Source: Platycnemis pennipes
Lineage: Eukaryota; Arthropoda; Insecta; Odonata; Platycnemididae
NCBI GenBank assembly: GCA_933228895.1
Contig: OW121852.1
Span: 126,909,544 to 126,973,543 of the forward strand
Direction: 5' to 3'
Length of the DNA stretch: 64,000 nucleotides
In this document: positions 34,140-46,618 of the stretch, piece after piece
Position numbering within the stretch: the stretch's first letter is position 1
Layout of the letters: each line of letters begins with the position of its first letter
Notes under the pieces: model-generated
What the model saw: the letters and a program-made list of their open reading frames with translations, nothing else
What the model was told of the DNA's origin: nothing
Database searches by the model: none
Translations under genes and position numbers: made by a program

Positions 34140-34645
34140 CTTATTGATACTGTGAAAGATCGCTGTCATGAGTATCTTTGTGTGACAAACTTAATAGAAG
34201 AATTAGGTAATCCTCATCGTCCAATTAGATTGTAGTTAATATTATTGAAAATGGACATAACTATTCAATTCTACCAATTTCCTTGGTAGCTCTTAGTTAT
34301 ATTATTAGATCGTAGGTTAAAGTAGCGATTAAACCTCCTGCAGAAATTTAAAACGGATAGGTTTACTGCAGATGTTACATGATGCTAATGTAATAGGCAG
34401 CATAAAAATGGAAGGGTAGGTGAAATATTGTCAGAGTAGTCAGTCAGCAGTGGTAGCTCTTAGTTGTATGGTTAGCATTGCATGGTAACAACCAATCCCT
34501 TAATTACTAGGTAGATACTAACAATCTAGTTGCCTGAGACAGTATAGTAGCATGTTTATAATGCATGCTTGGTGATCTTCACCCCCAACTCACACCCTCG
34601 CGGTGGCTTACAGGGTATCGCGTAAATATAGATATAGATAAATTA
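34140..34645 (+). mobile_element. Non-LTR family T, decayed 3' fragment
   Basis: Coding remnants (TNLIEELG and a LLQKFKT-like segment) precede the UTR with actaacaatctagttgcctg and the tail cacaccctcgcggtggctta. It preserves the uninterrupted site corresponding to the MITE copy 4 insertion. Confidence 0.7.
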
Positions 34646-35584
34646 AAAAATAACGACAACGCTAACGCACGCATTATGAAGATCCATGACCGAGGCCCTG
34701 ATGTCCTGAGAAATCCTCACTCACAAGTAATACGGGTGATGTTACAATAATTTCTAAAACAAATAAAATTAAGAATAATTTTCCATTGCCGCTGCACCCA
34801 ATCCCGCATAATTAAAGTGGTAATTTTCCCAAGGAGTTTGCAAAGGGAATACTTTTCTTTTTTTACTCCCTTGTAAGCAATTTTCCTCGAGACCTTGCGA
34901 GAGAAGACCGTTACTTAATCCTCCGAGATTAATGAATACGTCGACCATGCAGATTAAAAGTACGCTTTCGTCTTTCCCTACTTCCGTAGGTACTAGCCGA
35001 ACACGCGCTGGAATCTGGAATGGGTCTTCCGACGCTGCTGGAGCGATTTCCTCCTAATTGGGTCGTTAAGGGATGCAATGGGAGTTCATCAGGGGGATGG
35101 GGGAGAAACCGGAACCCCAAAGGGTGAGTTACAACGGAGAGGAGATGACGAGAGGAAAACTAATGCCCCTGAAATGTCCCTAATCCTCTGGGCTATTCCT
35201 CTTCACTCATTAACTTGCTTTACTTCATGTGTGCATATAAATCGGGACGAAAAATCGGCATTATACCGGGGGATAATCTCAAAACTCAGCTTTGATTCTT
35301 AAGTGTAATGAAACAAAATAATATTCCTCACTAAAGTCTGATTGTGATCAAGTTAATTAACATAATTTCAGGTTTATTTCAATGTTTCGCGTACAAAACC
35401 CCTAAAAGCAACAGAGTAATACATAATGACTCATATAAACTTTTTCATTATTGTATAGGACAGAATTAGTTAAAAAATAAATTGAACCTTTAAATACGAA
35501 ATTAGTTGCCATTTTCAGGATAGCTAATTACATAACTTAAGTGCACACTTTTTACTTTTAAATTAATTTACCGAATTAGGAAAT
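34646..35584. other. Interval without recognisable feature
   Basis: Nothing assignable; the short open frames at 34929-35302 show no similarity I recognise. Confidence 0.4.
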
Positions 35585-35870
35585 ATTAAATATTTCGATA
35601 AATGTCTGACTAAGCAATAATTATTCCATTACTATGCATATGCTAATCATTTCGTTGCAAGGATCGCATGAATACATATCTAGCATGTCTACAAGAAATT
35701 GTAGCATTGCAGCTCCTAGTTCCACTAAACTCTTATATCTAACATCTCTCCATGAAGTAGTAGCATTATAGCTCTTATTTTCATGAGAGGAGTGCACGTT
35801 TGGTGATCTTCACCCCCTGCCACACACCCTCGTGGTGACTCACAGGGTATTACATAGAAGTAAATGTTCG
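35585..35870 (+). mobile_element. Non-LTR family T, 3' UTR copy (uninterrupted)
   Basis: Reads ttcgataaatgtctgactaa then gcaataattattccattac without the MITE found in the 32565-33320 copy, and ends accccctgccacacaccctc...acatagaagtaaatg. Confidence 0.8.
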
Positions 35871-36314
35871 TGGTATTCCTTCCTTACCGTTGCATCCGAC
35901 AACGCAGTCTTGAGAAGCAATTGTGAGGTATTATATAATTCTACCCTAAGAATGAGAAATAAGGCAAAAACAAGTGTTACTGATTAAGTCATCTATGGAT
36001 GATTTCTCCATTGAAAACCTATTTTCAGAAATGATAAAGCGTTTCCCATTTAATTCCGTAGTTAATAACGATACGTCTTTTGTTTTCGTAGATTGAAAAT
36101 AAACACAGCGCATCGTTAGTCCTGGCAACCTAGTTAGTTACTGGATTTCCAAATGAATTCAAGGAAAACCAAGCTCAAAAATCTTGCTGACTGGCATCCG
36201 TTCTAAGGATTTACGTTACATTAAAGGGACGCACACGTAATCACTGGAAATAAAAGCTTATAAATAAGGAAACAATTCATCACAACATAATTCTAGAGAA
36301 TTTTTCTTTACGGC

Positions 36315-36845
36315 AGTGTGGCATGGGCGATGACAACAGCGGAGAAGAAAAGGGTGGAAGAATTTTTAAATGTTGTGCTACCGAAGAATGATGAAGATAA
36401 AATGGATTAACTATCTACAGAAGAATGATGAAGGTTAAATGAATGGACGATTGACTGATGAAGGTAATCGTCGAGGGCAAAGAGAACGGGAATAAAATCG
36501 AAGTTCGAAGCATTGACGTGGTGGAAGGTTGTCATGATGTCAACTAATAAGACAGTATATACTAAGACTGAGATGACCATTGTTACCTGAGGATGGCGTA
36601 ACTGCCGAAACCGGTCGTATGTTTAATAAAAATCCTGTGGAAGTGACTAAGGTTTCTTATTAGTTGAGAACGGGAATATTAGAAAATTCAGGCCAATAAT
36701 GAGATTTATGGAGCAAGTTGTGAAGGATGTAAAAAAGACGTCAATATGAAGAGGTTGGCCGATAGAAGAATCGAGTGGAGGCCTGCGTCAAACCAATCCT
36801 AAGATTTTTGACCCCTGATGATGACACGTAATCACCAATATCAGC
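36315..36845 (+). pseudogene. RTE-like non-LTR 3' fragment, decayed, split by a Penelope-type terminus
   Basis: The order of remnants follows the copy at 38215-38850: acagcggagaagaaaagggt (TAAEKKR), gctaccgaagaatgatgaag (YRRMMK), atggagcaagttgtgaagga (MEQVVKD), then agaatcgagtggaggcctgc and gacccctgatgatgac. Multiple stops. A 171-bp insertion occupies 36495-36665. Confidence 0.75.
36495..36665 (+). mobile_element. Penelope-type terminal segment with 13-bp target duplication
   Basis: Contains cctgaggatggcgtaactgc and GCCGAAACCGGTCGTATG, as in the Penelope-like terminus at 3060-3130. It is flanked by exact copies of gagaacgggaata at 36482-36494 and 36666-36678. The duplicated bases belong to the RTE fragment, so this piece inserted into it later. 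Confidence 0.78.
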
Positions 36846-37190
36846 CAAATCCTCATGAGGTATTAACGAGCGGGACTTCAGCATACATATTTTATTTGCC
36901 CAAAAGTTGAATTCTTAACCTAATGCGTTTACGCACTATTTGAAACAACGGCACAGCCAAAAAATCACTTATTTCCTCGTCCAACGTATCCCATCTTTTC
37001 TCTGGCATGTTTTATACTTTGATAAGATCGATATAGTATTAATTTAAGTAGCAATTTGCAATTCTGAATTGCAGTTGCAATTTAAGGAATTCAGCGGCGA
37101 CAGACATGGAATATACTCTGAAGAAAATACAAAAGGGATGAGCTGTCACTTGCGTGATATTGGGTGCTCGAGGGTACCTGCCTTATGCAC

Positions 37191-37774
37191 AATTTGTGAA
37201 AAGAACTAGATGGAGAAACACCACCGGGACATAAGTTGGCTGAGTCACTTGAGAAAATTTTATAGAGTAGTATTGCATGGATGTAATTGGAGAGCATTTG
37301 TTAAACATAGACATGACGGAAATAAATAGACTAGATATTATTCCTCACGAACTATAATTCTTTTCTTAAGATGCTTTTAATAAACAAAAAAACTACAGCT
37401 TATAATGACAGAGATTAGATATCAGGTATGACATATATAAAATAAAACTTTGGTATATTTCACACAGATATTATTGAACTTGAATTTGTGAAAAGAACTA
37501 GATTGAGAATCACCACCGGGTCATAAGTTGGCTGAGTCACTTGAGAAAATTTTATAGAGTAGTATTTCATGGATGTAATTGGAGAGCATTTGTTAAACAT
37601 AGACATGACGGAAATAAATAGACTAGATATTATTCCTCACAAACTATAATTCTTTTCTTAAGATGCTTTTAATAAACAAAAAAACTACAGCTTATAATGA
37701 CAGAGATTAGATATCAGGTATGACATATATAAAATAAAACTTTGGTATATTCCACACAGATATTATTGAACATC
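37191..37774 (+). repeat. Tandem duplication, 292-bp unit, two copies
   Basis: 37191-37482 and 37483-37774 are nearly identical, both starting aatttgtgaaaagaactaga and ending cacagatattattgaac. Only a handful of substitutions separate them, so the duplication is recent or conserved. No coding frame spans it. Confidence 0.9.
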
Positions 37775-38199
37775 GAACGGTATTTGATAAAATTTGCTCG
37801 GAATAGAACAAAGGTTTATTTTATTTATATAATTTCGAAATTCCGCCAAGTTAACTTGCCTGCCGTAATTTATAAGATAATATATCAGGGTTTTATAATT
37901 ACATCGAAATGTTTCAAATATTAATTCTCAGCGTGCTATAATGGGCATTCATAAATGCGACCAGTCTTACTGAGGAAATAAATATCTTCGATAAAAAATA
38001 ATGTTTATGCTTACTTTATATTTATGATTGGGTTTATAAATGAACAAATTATATTAAATATTGGTAGAGGCACTTCCGCGGGGACTGCCAAACCCTCTTA
38101 ATGATGACCCTCTTAATAATTGATTTGACAGCTAACTTAATTCGACCCTTCGCGAGCGACTCGAGACGCAGCGTAAACAGTAACATAGTACACCAGTAA

Positions 38200-38855
38200 G
38201 ATTTTTTCGATCTCGTGAGCAGTGGATTAGGAAAACAAAAAATCGAGGAGGTGGAAGAGTTCTGCTGCCTGGGAAGCCGAGTAACCAGCAATGGACGAAG
38301 TAAAAGAGAAATTGCCAGTAGAATTGCCCAAGCAAAAAGCGCATTTTACCAGAAGAAGATTCTGCTTACAGCTGCAAATTCAAGCGTTGAAGTGAGGAAA
38401 CATTTCATTAGAACATTCATCTGGAGCATTCTACTATGTGGCAGCGAAGCATGAACTATAACAGCAGCAGAGAAGTCCAGGCTGGAAGCATTTGAAATGG
38501 GGCGCTACCGAAGAATGAACTGAAGATGAAATCGAAAGATCGAGTGACAAACGAAGAAGTCTTAAGAAGAGTGGGAGAGAAGAGATGCATATTGAAAACA
38601 TTAAAAAGAAGACGGGTCAACTTAATGGGCCACATCTTGAGACACGATGGCCTGATGAAGACAATCGTCGAGGGAAAAGTGAACGGGAAGAATGGAAAAG
38701 GCAGGCCTCATATGAGGTATATGGAGCAAGTTGTGAATGATATAAAAGAGAAGAATTAACGTTAATATGAAGAGGTTGGCCGATAGAAGAATCGAGTGGA
38801 GGGCTGCGTCAAACCAATCCTAGGATTGTTGACCGATGATGATGATGAGTAGTGG
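38200..38855 (+). pseudogene. RTE-like reverse transcriptase C-terminal fragment and 3' end
   Basis: Frame 1 (38215-38450) reads EEVEEFCCLGSRVTSNGRSK, then REIASRIAQAKSAFYQKK and WSILLCGSEA. A W-to-stop change (tga at 38451) and a frameshift near 38520 break it. Frame 2 (38526-38759) continues RVTNEEVLRRVGEKR, GHILRHDGLMKTIVEGKV and GRPHMRYMEQVVNDIKE. This is the conserved region after the RT domain of RTE/BovB-type elements. The 3' end reads gaggattgttgaccgatgatgatgatg-like text, a GAT-rich tail typical of the clade. 5'-truncated. Confidence 0.8.
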
Positions 38856-39615
38856 ATAATCCACCCGTAACGTAACTCAAACAGCTATGGAAAGTGTTCT
38901 GCTATAGCGTTGCCAAGTCTGTACTTTGTTTTCCATGCCATTGTACTAAAATTCTTACTGTTGTCATTCTGTATTTCGCACCTTTGTTGGAGTGCCTCCA
39001 ACCAGAAAAAATATTCCTGTCACTTCCTCGTTTATAAACCCCAAATTTTCACCAGATTAATAAATTTCCTGTCCCGCTCGATGGTCGTCTGATATAAAAA
39101 GTCGTGAGTGGTTGCTTCATTCCAAGAAGAATTTCACAGCAAAACAGGTGACAGCTACGATAGTCAGCACTGCTCCTTCGACCGTGGTAAATTATCCCAA
39201 GCCAGCATCGCTTCCTCGCAACCCTTAACACGGACCCAAATAGTTCGTTTCCGGCCTCCCAATTCACCCCAGGGACAGCGGAAAAATCTTGCGGGCCTGG
39301 GGGAAGGACTCCTCGAAGTGGCATTGATTCGATCAGCTGTTCGCTCGCCTTTTTCACGAGGATGTGCCGACGCAATTTAAAGGCACCCTCGAAGTGAACC
39401 GAGAGAAAGCGAAGGAACGAATGGAAGAAGAACACAGTCGTCTGAAGCCTCGATAATACGAATTCAACTCGCTCCTTTAAGGCCTCTGCTGGCTGCATAC
39501 AACGGTGTGCCCAGTCAATTTAGGGAGAGGTATCTTTCCTTTGTAAAGCTCTTTATATTTTGGTTGAGTTTTCACGATTAAGAATAATAATCATCATGGA
39601 GTTTATGGCAGCCAG
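38856..39615. other. Interval without recognisable feature
   Basis: A 149-codon minus-strand frame (39498-39049) has no recognisable domain, and its composition does not resemble the MADF-BESS exons; probably chance, possibly an unknown repeat. Confidence 0.4.
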
Positions 39616-39619
39616 TTTA

Positions 39620-40432
39620 TGTGCGTAGTGATGGTTTCTTTACCTACTCTTCCGGAGAATTTCCCTTAAAGCAGCGAAATACGGAAATTGATTGCAGCAG
39701 TAGAAGACATAAGCATCTACCTATCATGAGATCAGTTCCAAATTCACTTGAACGGAAAAACATAGGTTTCCATGGCGAAAGAGAAGGGGGTCGAGGGTAA
39801 AAAATAGCATATCATTCCTTTAACGTCACTGGTAGAAAAACATGTATGTTCTTACGTAAAATAAGTGGTGAAGAAAAAATACTCGCTATTTTCAGGCCTC
39901 GAATTGAAAACTTCGTATTACCAGTCAGTTACATTACAGCTCGACCACTCCCTGCTGATATTGACGGAGCGACTCAATGGTTTATATGGACGTGGAAAAT
40001 ATTCAAGCTCGTATTTTGTTAACCTTTTCATGTGGGAGAAAGAGAGCGAAGAGGCGGAAACCGAGTGAATCCCAGGACCTTGCCTGAGTGCGAGACAAGG
40101 AGCGAGGCCTAAAAGAAAAAGGTAGGAAAGACGGAGAATGCGGAGTGAAGTTCGACGAGAACGAGATAGTTAAATAGAGTGTTTAAAATGCATGCAAGGA
40201 ATAATATGCCTCCTTTCTGGACGCCAGCGCGTTTACAGCTCGGGGCAAGCAAGCTACTGCCGGATTCCGTTGCATACTCGGGCGATGAGTCCTTCACCTT
40301 ACCGTGTTTGAGCTTCCCTCGTGGTGGCCGAGATCAAAGAATATTGCACCGTCAGAAAGGAATCCGATTTTCTCTCAGAGTGATAGTGGCGACGCTCCAT
40401 TTGTGGGGAAACTTTTTTCTCCCATAGTACAC
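39620..40432 (+). repeat. Repeat family B, long copy 2
   Basis: Parallels 9580-10430 over its whole length, for example gttaaatagagtgtttaaaa, ttctggacgccagcgcg, gcgatgagtcc, cctcgtggtggccgaga. It ends at about 40432, exactly where a family-T tail begins. Confidence 0.7.
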
Positions 40433-40672
40433 ATACCAATGGATAGCAAACGTAGTCGCATGTTGGTATAATGACATTCAGCTAACCCAACTAACAGCAT
40501 GTTTGTGCATACTTGCATCGCTATTTTTATCTTTTTTTTAAATTGTGAAGTATAGACAAGAATATAATTACTAATTCTCTTCATGCTTGATATTTAAGGC
40601 ATCTTAGGTGTGAATTCACCTGCCACACACCTTTATGGTGGCTCGCAGGTTTTTATGTAGATGCAGATGAAG
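40433..40672 (+). mobile_element. Non-LTR family T, 3' UTR copy
   Basis: ccaatggatagcaaacgtag ... gctaacccaactaacagcat ... cacctgccacacacctttat ... tatgtagatgcagatga: same UTR as the 30065 and 51736 copies, with no coding part left. Confidence 0.75.
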
Positions 40673-41215
40673 TATCCAACCCTGATCTCGGTGTCTTGGT
40701 TCGTGAGGGTTAAGGTCATCAAGTTGAGAGTCCGATAGAGCGCGAATCTCACTCAGGGAAAAGGGGTCAATTCCTTAGCCTCTGCCGCCTTTCTCGAGTG
40801 AATGGTGAAAATGCGTCGATTAAAGTTTACGATGGAAAAATTCCCTTGAAAGGGAAAGGGAGGGGAGGGAGGAAGTCGTCTGAAGAGCAAAGAAGTGTGG
40901 TGGTTGCATCTGGTTGCCATGGCAGCAGAGCGTATGAGCGTGTACCGCGACCCCCCAACCCTCCCCTCCCACATGAACCCCCTCAGAATTGCCCCCTCAG
41001 TAAAACCCTGTTATACCTCCTATCCCTTTAATCATAGCGCACCCTCTGGCACACGCCAGCGTTTGCTTAGGTACTTCTCTTATTTTTATTCATTTCATTT
41101 TATTTATTTAACAGGAAATCCAATCATCATTATTTATTAGATAGTAATTATTCTTTAACGTCTGCATGAATGGCAATTAAAAGCAATTAGGAGCGTGAAA
41201 ATTGCATTAAACTTT
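40673..41215. other. Interval without recognisable feature
   Basis: A purine-rich stretch (40845-40885) and C-rich text (40955-40990); overlapping short frames here are compositional artefacts. Confidence 0.4.
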
Positions 41216-41480
41216 TGTTCAACCCGGAGGTTGGCTTTTGATAGGTGATAGTATATCTCACCCCGTACTAAGCCATTGGCGTGTGACATTCACACATTTT
41301 CAGGCTAGGGGGTCCAGTTCGTTTCCCTGGGCCATATGTGATTTCCTACGAAGTGCTGACACGCAGAAAATCGAATCGCAAGGATTTTAGGTGGCGGTGT
41401 CCAGAAAGCCTTCCCCAGGGATTTGAACTCGGGACCCTCAGAGCTCTACCCATTAGGATACCACGGTCTTTTTTTCCCAT
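41216..41480 (-). mobile_element. Second SINE type, tRNA-like head plus body
   Basis: The minus strand from about 41475 reads gaccgtggtatcctaatggg, then gagctctgagggtcccgag, then ttcaaatccctggggaagg. It has an A-box-like and a B-box-like element about 40 bases apart, as in a tRNA head. About 200 bp of body follow, unrelated to SINE-A. Confidence 0.6.
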
Positions 41481-43980
41481 ATTACATTAATTAAATCCCG
41501 TATCCTGATTAGGCTGTAGCTGTAGCCGACGCATTTTTATCCTAGAACTAAAAGTTTCGTGGCGTGTCTACAAGACGATGAAAATTGCATCGATGAATTT
41601 CAAACGAGATGGAGAAAACGCTTCCTGTACCCGAACGTGAGATAAATAAAGATACCACAGAGAAACGGATGGAAAATGGAACGGACGGATATCGGTCAGT
41701 CACTGAGGAGCGGAATGATGAAAACTTGACGACGAACCAGGCGTCAGTCATGAACATTAAGAGCACCAGCGCTGCAAAAAGCATGGCGAGTGACTTTTAT
41801 TTCCATTGGCATGCAAAGTTGGTGAAACATTGAGTTGGGCAGATATTCGGCATTCATTGGTGACATTCATTCGTTCTCTGATTACTACTCCCACATTGCT
41901 CACTATTCACTAATGCTCTAAAGCGCTGACGTTTGCAAACGAGCACTCGCTGACTATGATCGAAAGCATTTGCACAACGATAAAATTTACACCATAATGA
42001 TCTTAAATAATTGGAAGAAAGAAAAAGCGCAGTAACCACACCCATATTAAGACAGAATTAATGCAAGAAAATATTACGAAGGCTATGAATGGCAGCTGCG
42101 GATACCGAATAATTTTCGTTGTTATTTTTAAATTGGGATAATGATTCTTCTTTAAGGGCCAGTTTCACCAACGAAGATAATCTTTTTAACTCGGTTAATT
42201 TTAGGATTAACCGAGTTAACGTGACTTTTGTGTTTCACCAGTATTATTAACTCGGTTTTAGAGCATTACCTCGGTTAATACTTTTACCAGAGGTTTTCAC
42301 CAGATGAAGGGTTATTATCCGAAATAATTCTGTAGAAGCAACATGGCGCGCAGGCGATTTCGTGAGCTACTTTTAGACATTAATCGAGACACTTGAGCTC
42401 AATTATCGTTATTCAAGGCAATTAATAGGTGGATTAAGGAACGCGCTAATTGATTTGAACCCAAAAGCTGAGATTTTATTTATCCTGAGTTAATAAACGC
42501 TACGAAAAGCACTTAGCAACAATTCAGGTGAAGTCTTCTCGGGATTTCCACCGAGTTAAATATTTATATAGCACTAACGTTTCCACAGACGACTCGCCCA
42601 TCTTTTTCAGGGTAGGAGCATCTTTACTCACCCTGAAGACGATGCGTCGATCAGTCGTCGGTGGAAACGTTGGTGTTATATAAAGGATAAATAAAAACAA
42701 ATAGCACGCATCTAACCTCTAAAACACTATCTTATTTAAATTTAAATAGTACACTTCTCACGATACATACTCCTACACACTTAAAGCATAATTAAGTTGC
42801 CCTAAGTTGGATAAACAGCCACCACCATAACCTACTTTCAATAACAAATGATCAGGACGAAAAAGTCTACATTTCTAAAATTTTAACGTAATAAGGAAGT
42901 CAGGTGGAATGTAATACAGATGACAATTCGATGTCCTACCCAACGGATGAAGAACTGTTAATATATTCTTGCCATTCAAAACTGATGAAAATGGCTTATT
43001 TATCACCGAGAACCCGTCTCCCTTCTGGAATTCGAGTCCTTCGAGATGTGGAGCAATTCTCAGCCCACCCCACTAACCCGATCTCCACCCAGTCGGTCAA
43101 AGCGCTTTCAGTAACGAGCGACATGAATTCGGTTATTCCAGTAAAATTCGTTCAAATGGGAAATAAATCATGAGGCACCGTTTTCCGGCTGTTTAAAGCG
43201 TAACTGAAATTTATCACAAATCAAAGGAGAAAAAAATAGACCTCCATAATTTATCGGCATAAGGACAAAGGAAGCGTGATGAAGAAATGGAAGAGAAGCT
43301 TCACGATATAAACAAACGTTTCATTCATTTGATATATATTTTACTTATAATGAAATTTTTTTAAAACTAAAATATTTCTCACGAATAAAATTCAGTTGTT
43401 ATTTCACCAAAGTGCTACATATATAATAATTGCAGTTCACACGCATTCATTGGATTCAATATACATTCTATTCGTTTAATCATTCGTTTCGTCCATTAAA
43501 AACTCAATGATAATGAGTTCATTGAATCAAGCGTCATTGTCAAAAGAAAATACCAAGGTATAAAATGATGCAATCACATCATACTGACGATTTATTTACG
43601 ACCCTGAGAATGTATTTTTAATTATGTATAATGATAAAAGAATGGAAGAGCATTCATGATCGAAATACGCAACGAAAGACCAATCAGTTTCGGCCGCAGA
43701 ATCATTCAACCACCAAATTCCTCTCTAAACAATTCCACGGATAAGAATATTTCTAATGTAAGAATTCTCCATTTCGAGGTCTTCTGGGGGTGATAGAGAA
43801 CAGATGCGTTGTTGGCACATTAAACAAGATATTTACATTGCGCAGAGCAATAGATATATTTCCAACTGCAAAGTAGAAGATGCAAGGTATTTTTCACCCA
43901 GTACCTTGTTATTTTTCTAATGAATTTTTTTGCAATTAATGCTATTTTAAATTTCATGGCAGAAAACATCATATTTCTCT
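41481..43980. other. Interval with small inverted repeats, no gene recognised
   Basis: At 42160-42245 the text gggccagtttcaccaacg followed by ttaactcggttaattttagg / attaaccgagttaa resembles one end of a TIR element, but I find no partner end. At 42565-42680 gtttccacagacgactcgc pairs with gtcgtcggtggaaacgttgg. A 89-codon frame at 42904-43173 has no recognisable domain. Confidence 0.4.
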
Positions 43981-43984
43981 TTCC

Positions 43985-46610
43985 GATTCGCCCGTCGCTA
44001 CTCTCGGGATGGGCACCAGGCTTGGACTAGTCCACTTTGGATCGCAGGGGCGGCCGGTACCGTCTGCGGGGTAAACAGTATGGAGTGGTGTGTGGCGCTA
44101 CTTACCGCGTCGAGGCGCCGCCGGGCGGAGGAGCCCAGACGAGCGAAGACAAGGCGACGCGTGGGCCGAGGAGGGATCCTCTATCTTCAAGGGCACTCCA
44201 GAAAAAAAAACACTGCCTGCTTTGGCTGGCGGAGGGGGTGAATCAATTCACTGATGGGGTGTTATCACGAGACACACGCAGGGGTGTTGTCACATTGTTT
44301 GATATGGGGAGAGGACCACCTTGGAGGTAAACATGTTAAATTAAAAAAAAATAGCACTTGATCCACAGGGTTGACTTACACTTTTTTCATTTATTTTCAC
44401 TCGCGAGGCATTTCACCGCCCTCTTAGCATCCGCAGGCTTTAGCGCTGTCGACGAGACGAAAGGGAGACACGGCATGGGCATAACAACACTCAGGGAAGG
44501 TTTTGGAGGGGTGTTCCCCTCCTCTCAGGGGCGCGTGCCCCCGGACTCAGAGCGCTTCCTGGGCAACGGGTCGGCCGCTTTGAATTTCACCGAGGAAAGG
44601 TGTCCTTGAGACGTAGGGGGGAGAGGGCGGAGGGGTTTGCTTAGGAGAGACCGCTGACACAAAGGAAGGGCTCGTAGTAGGATATAAGGGCAAGACACTG
44701 AGCGACGGTCTGAGGCGTTCACACACGGGGATGAAATATCGGGGAAACACGAAAGGAAGGGCAGAAGACTGACTTGATTGGTCTAAGGAGTCACCACGGA
44801 GTGAGACGAACAGAGGAGATATATAAATGGATCGGGGGAAATATTACTGGTCTCAGTTGGGGCAGACTTCCTGTTTGACGCAAGGGAACAAACTTTTCGC
44901 GGGCAACTGCGCCAAACTAGACTGGGAGCATAATTGTGATCCACTAACCCGAGTGATCCAGGGTCAAAAAGGGAAATTTTTAACCTTCACATAAAAAATT
45001 CACCACCGCTCCACGTGGATGAGGGGATAACGAACTAACTAGCGTACCAGTGCTTTCGACTCAACGATTTAATTCGAAGAAGACCTGCGAACGATTAATT
45101 ATTGGAAGAGAGATTTATTTTATTACCAAATTAACTACCCCGGGAATTTTTCGCTCGTCTGAATACCCGACAAGTTATTTCATTCTCTAAAGCGATTCTT
45201 TTAGATAACTGACACGATTCAACACGACTGACTTGTTGGGAACAATAGCCAACAAAATCGTTCCAACGTGTCAACAGTGAGGAATTTATTTTTACACTCC
45301 TTACGTAGCTGACAACGCGAGATCATATGACAACACCCACGAAGTAAACAGGCCCAGCTTTTTGTGAAAAAATATCACCCAACACCTGGGGCATTTAATG
45401 AAGTAGGCGGATAAGAAATTCCATAATGCCTATCCAGTGGTATATTACTTATCTTATTTCTGGATTCATGAAGACTTCCATTCGGCAAAAAATCTACCCT
45501 CGGAATGGGATTGGTCGCGATAAGTTGCGATATCTTCCTAGGTACCGCGTAGGGCGGTAACAATATTTCGCCAAGGGACCAATGATTTCCAAGGAAAAAC
45601 AGATTACCCACTCAGATTAAGTATTCCAAATACCAATCTTTTTTTTGATAAATTCTACGACTTAATTTTCGGGAGTCGGCTGACATTCATCGCTAATTTT
45701 CCAACCGATTTCACTCAGTAGGGACACACAGACACAAACACAAAAACACTGAACAAGCACAGATGGGAAGGCAGACACACTAGTACGCAGAAGCCACACG
45801 ACAAGGATTGAGGCGATACGCTGGAAGTCTCCGGGCGGTTAAATAAACTTCCCGTCGCCCAGGAAATGTGGAGTTGGTCCACAAATGCGCCAATCAAACG
45901 GGTCCAATAGGAAGATTCCGCGCGGATGGCGAGAACGGACACCACTCATCCTTGTCGCGACTGAAATGTTTCTCCCGGCGACGTTTCAAGCGAAGCGATG
46001 GCTATACGAAACGCGGAGCTTCGCGATACTCGATACACATCAGCCGCTCCGGTAATTGCTGAGTTATTATCCTGGCGGACGTCTGTCAGTCAATTGGAAG
46101 TGGATACTTAGGCTGACTGGAATTTCCGTGTAGGCAATGGGGGGGACGATGAATTTATTCGATCACAGCAGAGGACGGCGTGAACAACAAGCACACGTAT
46201 GTCACGGACCAATCACGGTAACAGCGCACGGACGAGAGTGACTGGCTCTTCGAATCCTCGGGTGATTTTTTCGAAGAAGGGTGTGCATTACCCTCTCCAA
46301 GGAATGGATAAAAGCAATCAACCCCTCCCGCTCCAACCCACTTGCTTCCGGAGTTTCGAGAGGGGGGGAGAGAAGAGTGTGAGATGGATGGATCGCAAGT
46401 CGAGCGACAACGGGCGGATTGCACCGGGCAATGAATGACAGCCACCTCTCGGGAGCAGCACCGAAACCCAACTGACATCGTCGTCACCCCTCCACGGGAG
46501 ACCTCTCGCCGACGGAGGGGAGGGCAGGGGAGGGAGTGTTTCCCGTTCCCGGCGGAAGACAGCGCTGCTGCCGCGGGACGGACGTAGAAAAATACGCAAA
46601 GCCCAACCAG
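43985..46610. promoter_or_regulatory. GC- and CpG-rich block, candidate promoter / 5' exon region
   Basis: Clearly richer in G+C and CpG than the surrounding AT-rich sequence, e.g. around 44030-44180 and 46440-46610. On the minus strand a good splice donor (CGACGCG then GTAAGTAGC) lies at 44105, preceded by a GC-rich stretch with an open frame but no obvious start. This could be a 5' untranslated exon of a minus-strand gene, conceivably the MADF-BESS gene 14 kb away, but no connecting evidence exists in the sequence. Confidence 0.35.
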
Positions 46611-46618
46611 TCCATTCA

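Noticed and set aside
36585..36660. CRISPR-like or regulatory hairpin at gccgaaaccggt
   Set aside because: The motif is the known type of Penelope-like terminus and is flanked by a target duplication.
39049..39498. 149-codon minus-strand frame
   Set aside because: No family resemblance and an overlapping plus-strand frame of 90 codons; not supportable as a gene.
42160..42300. Left end of a TIR element (gggccagtttcaccaac)
   Set aside because: No matching inverted end was found within the window, so an element cannot be delimited.
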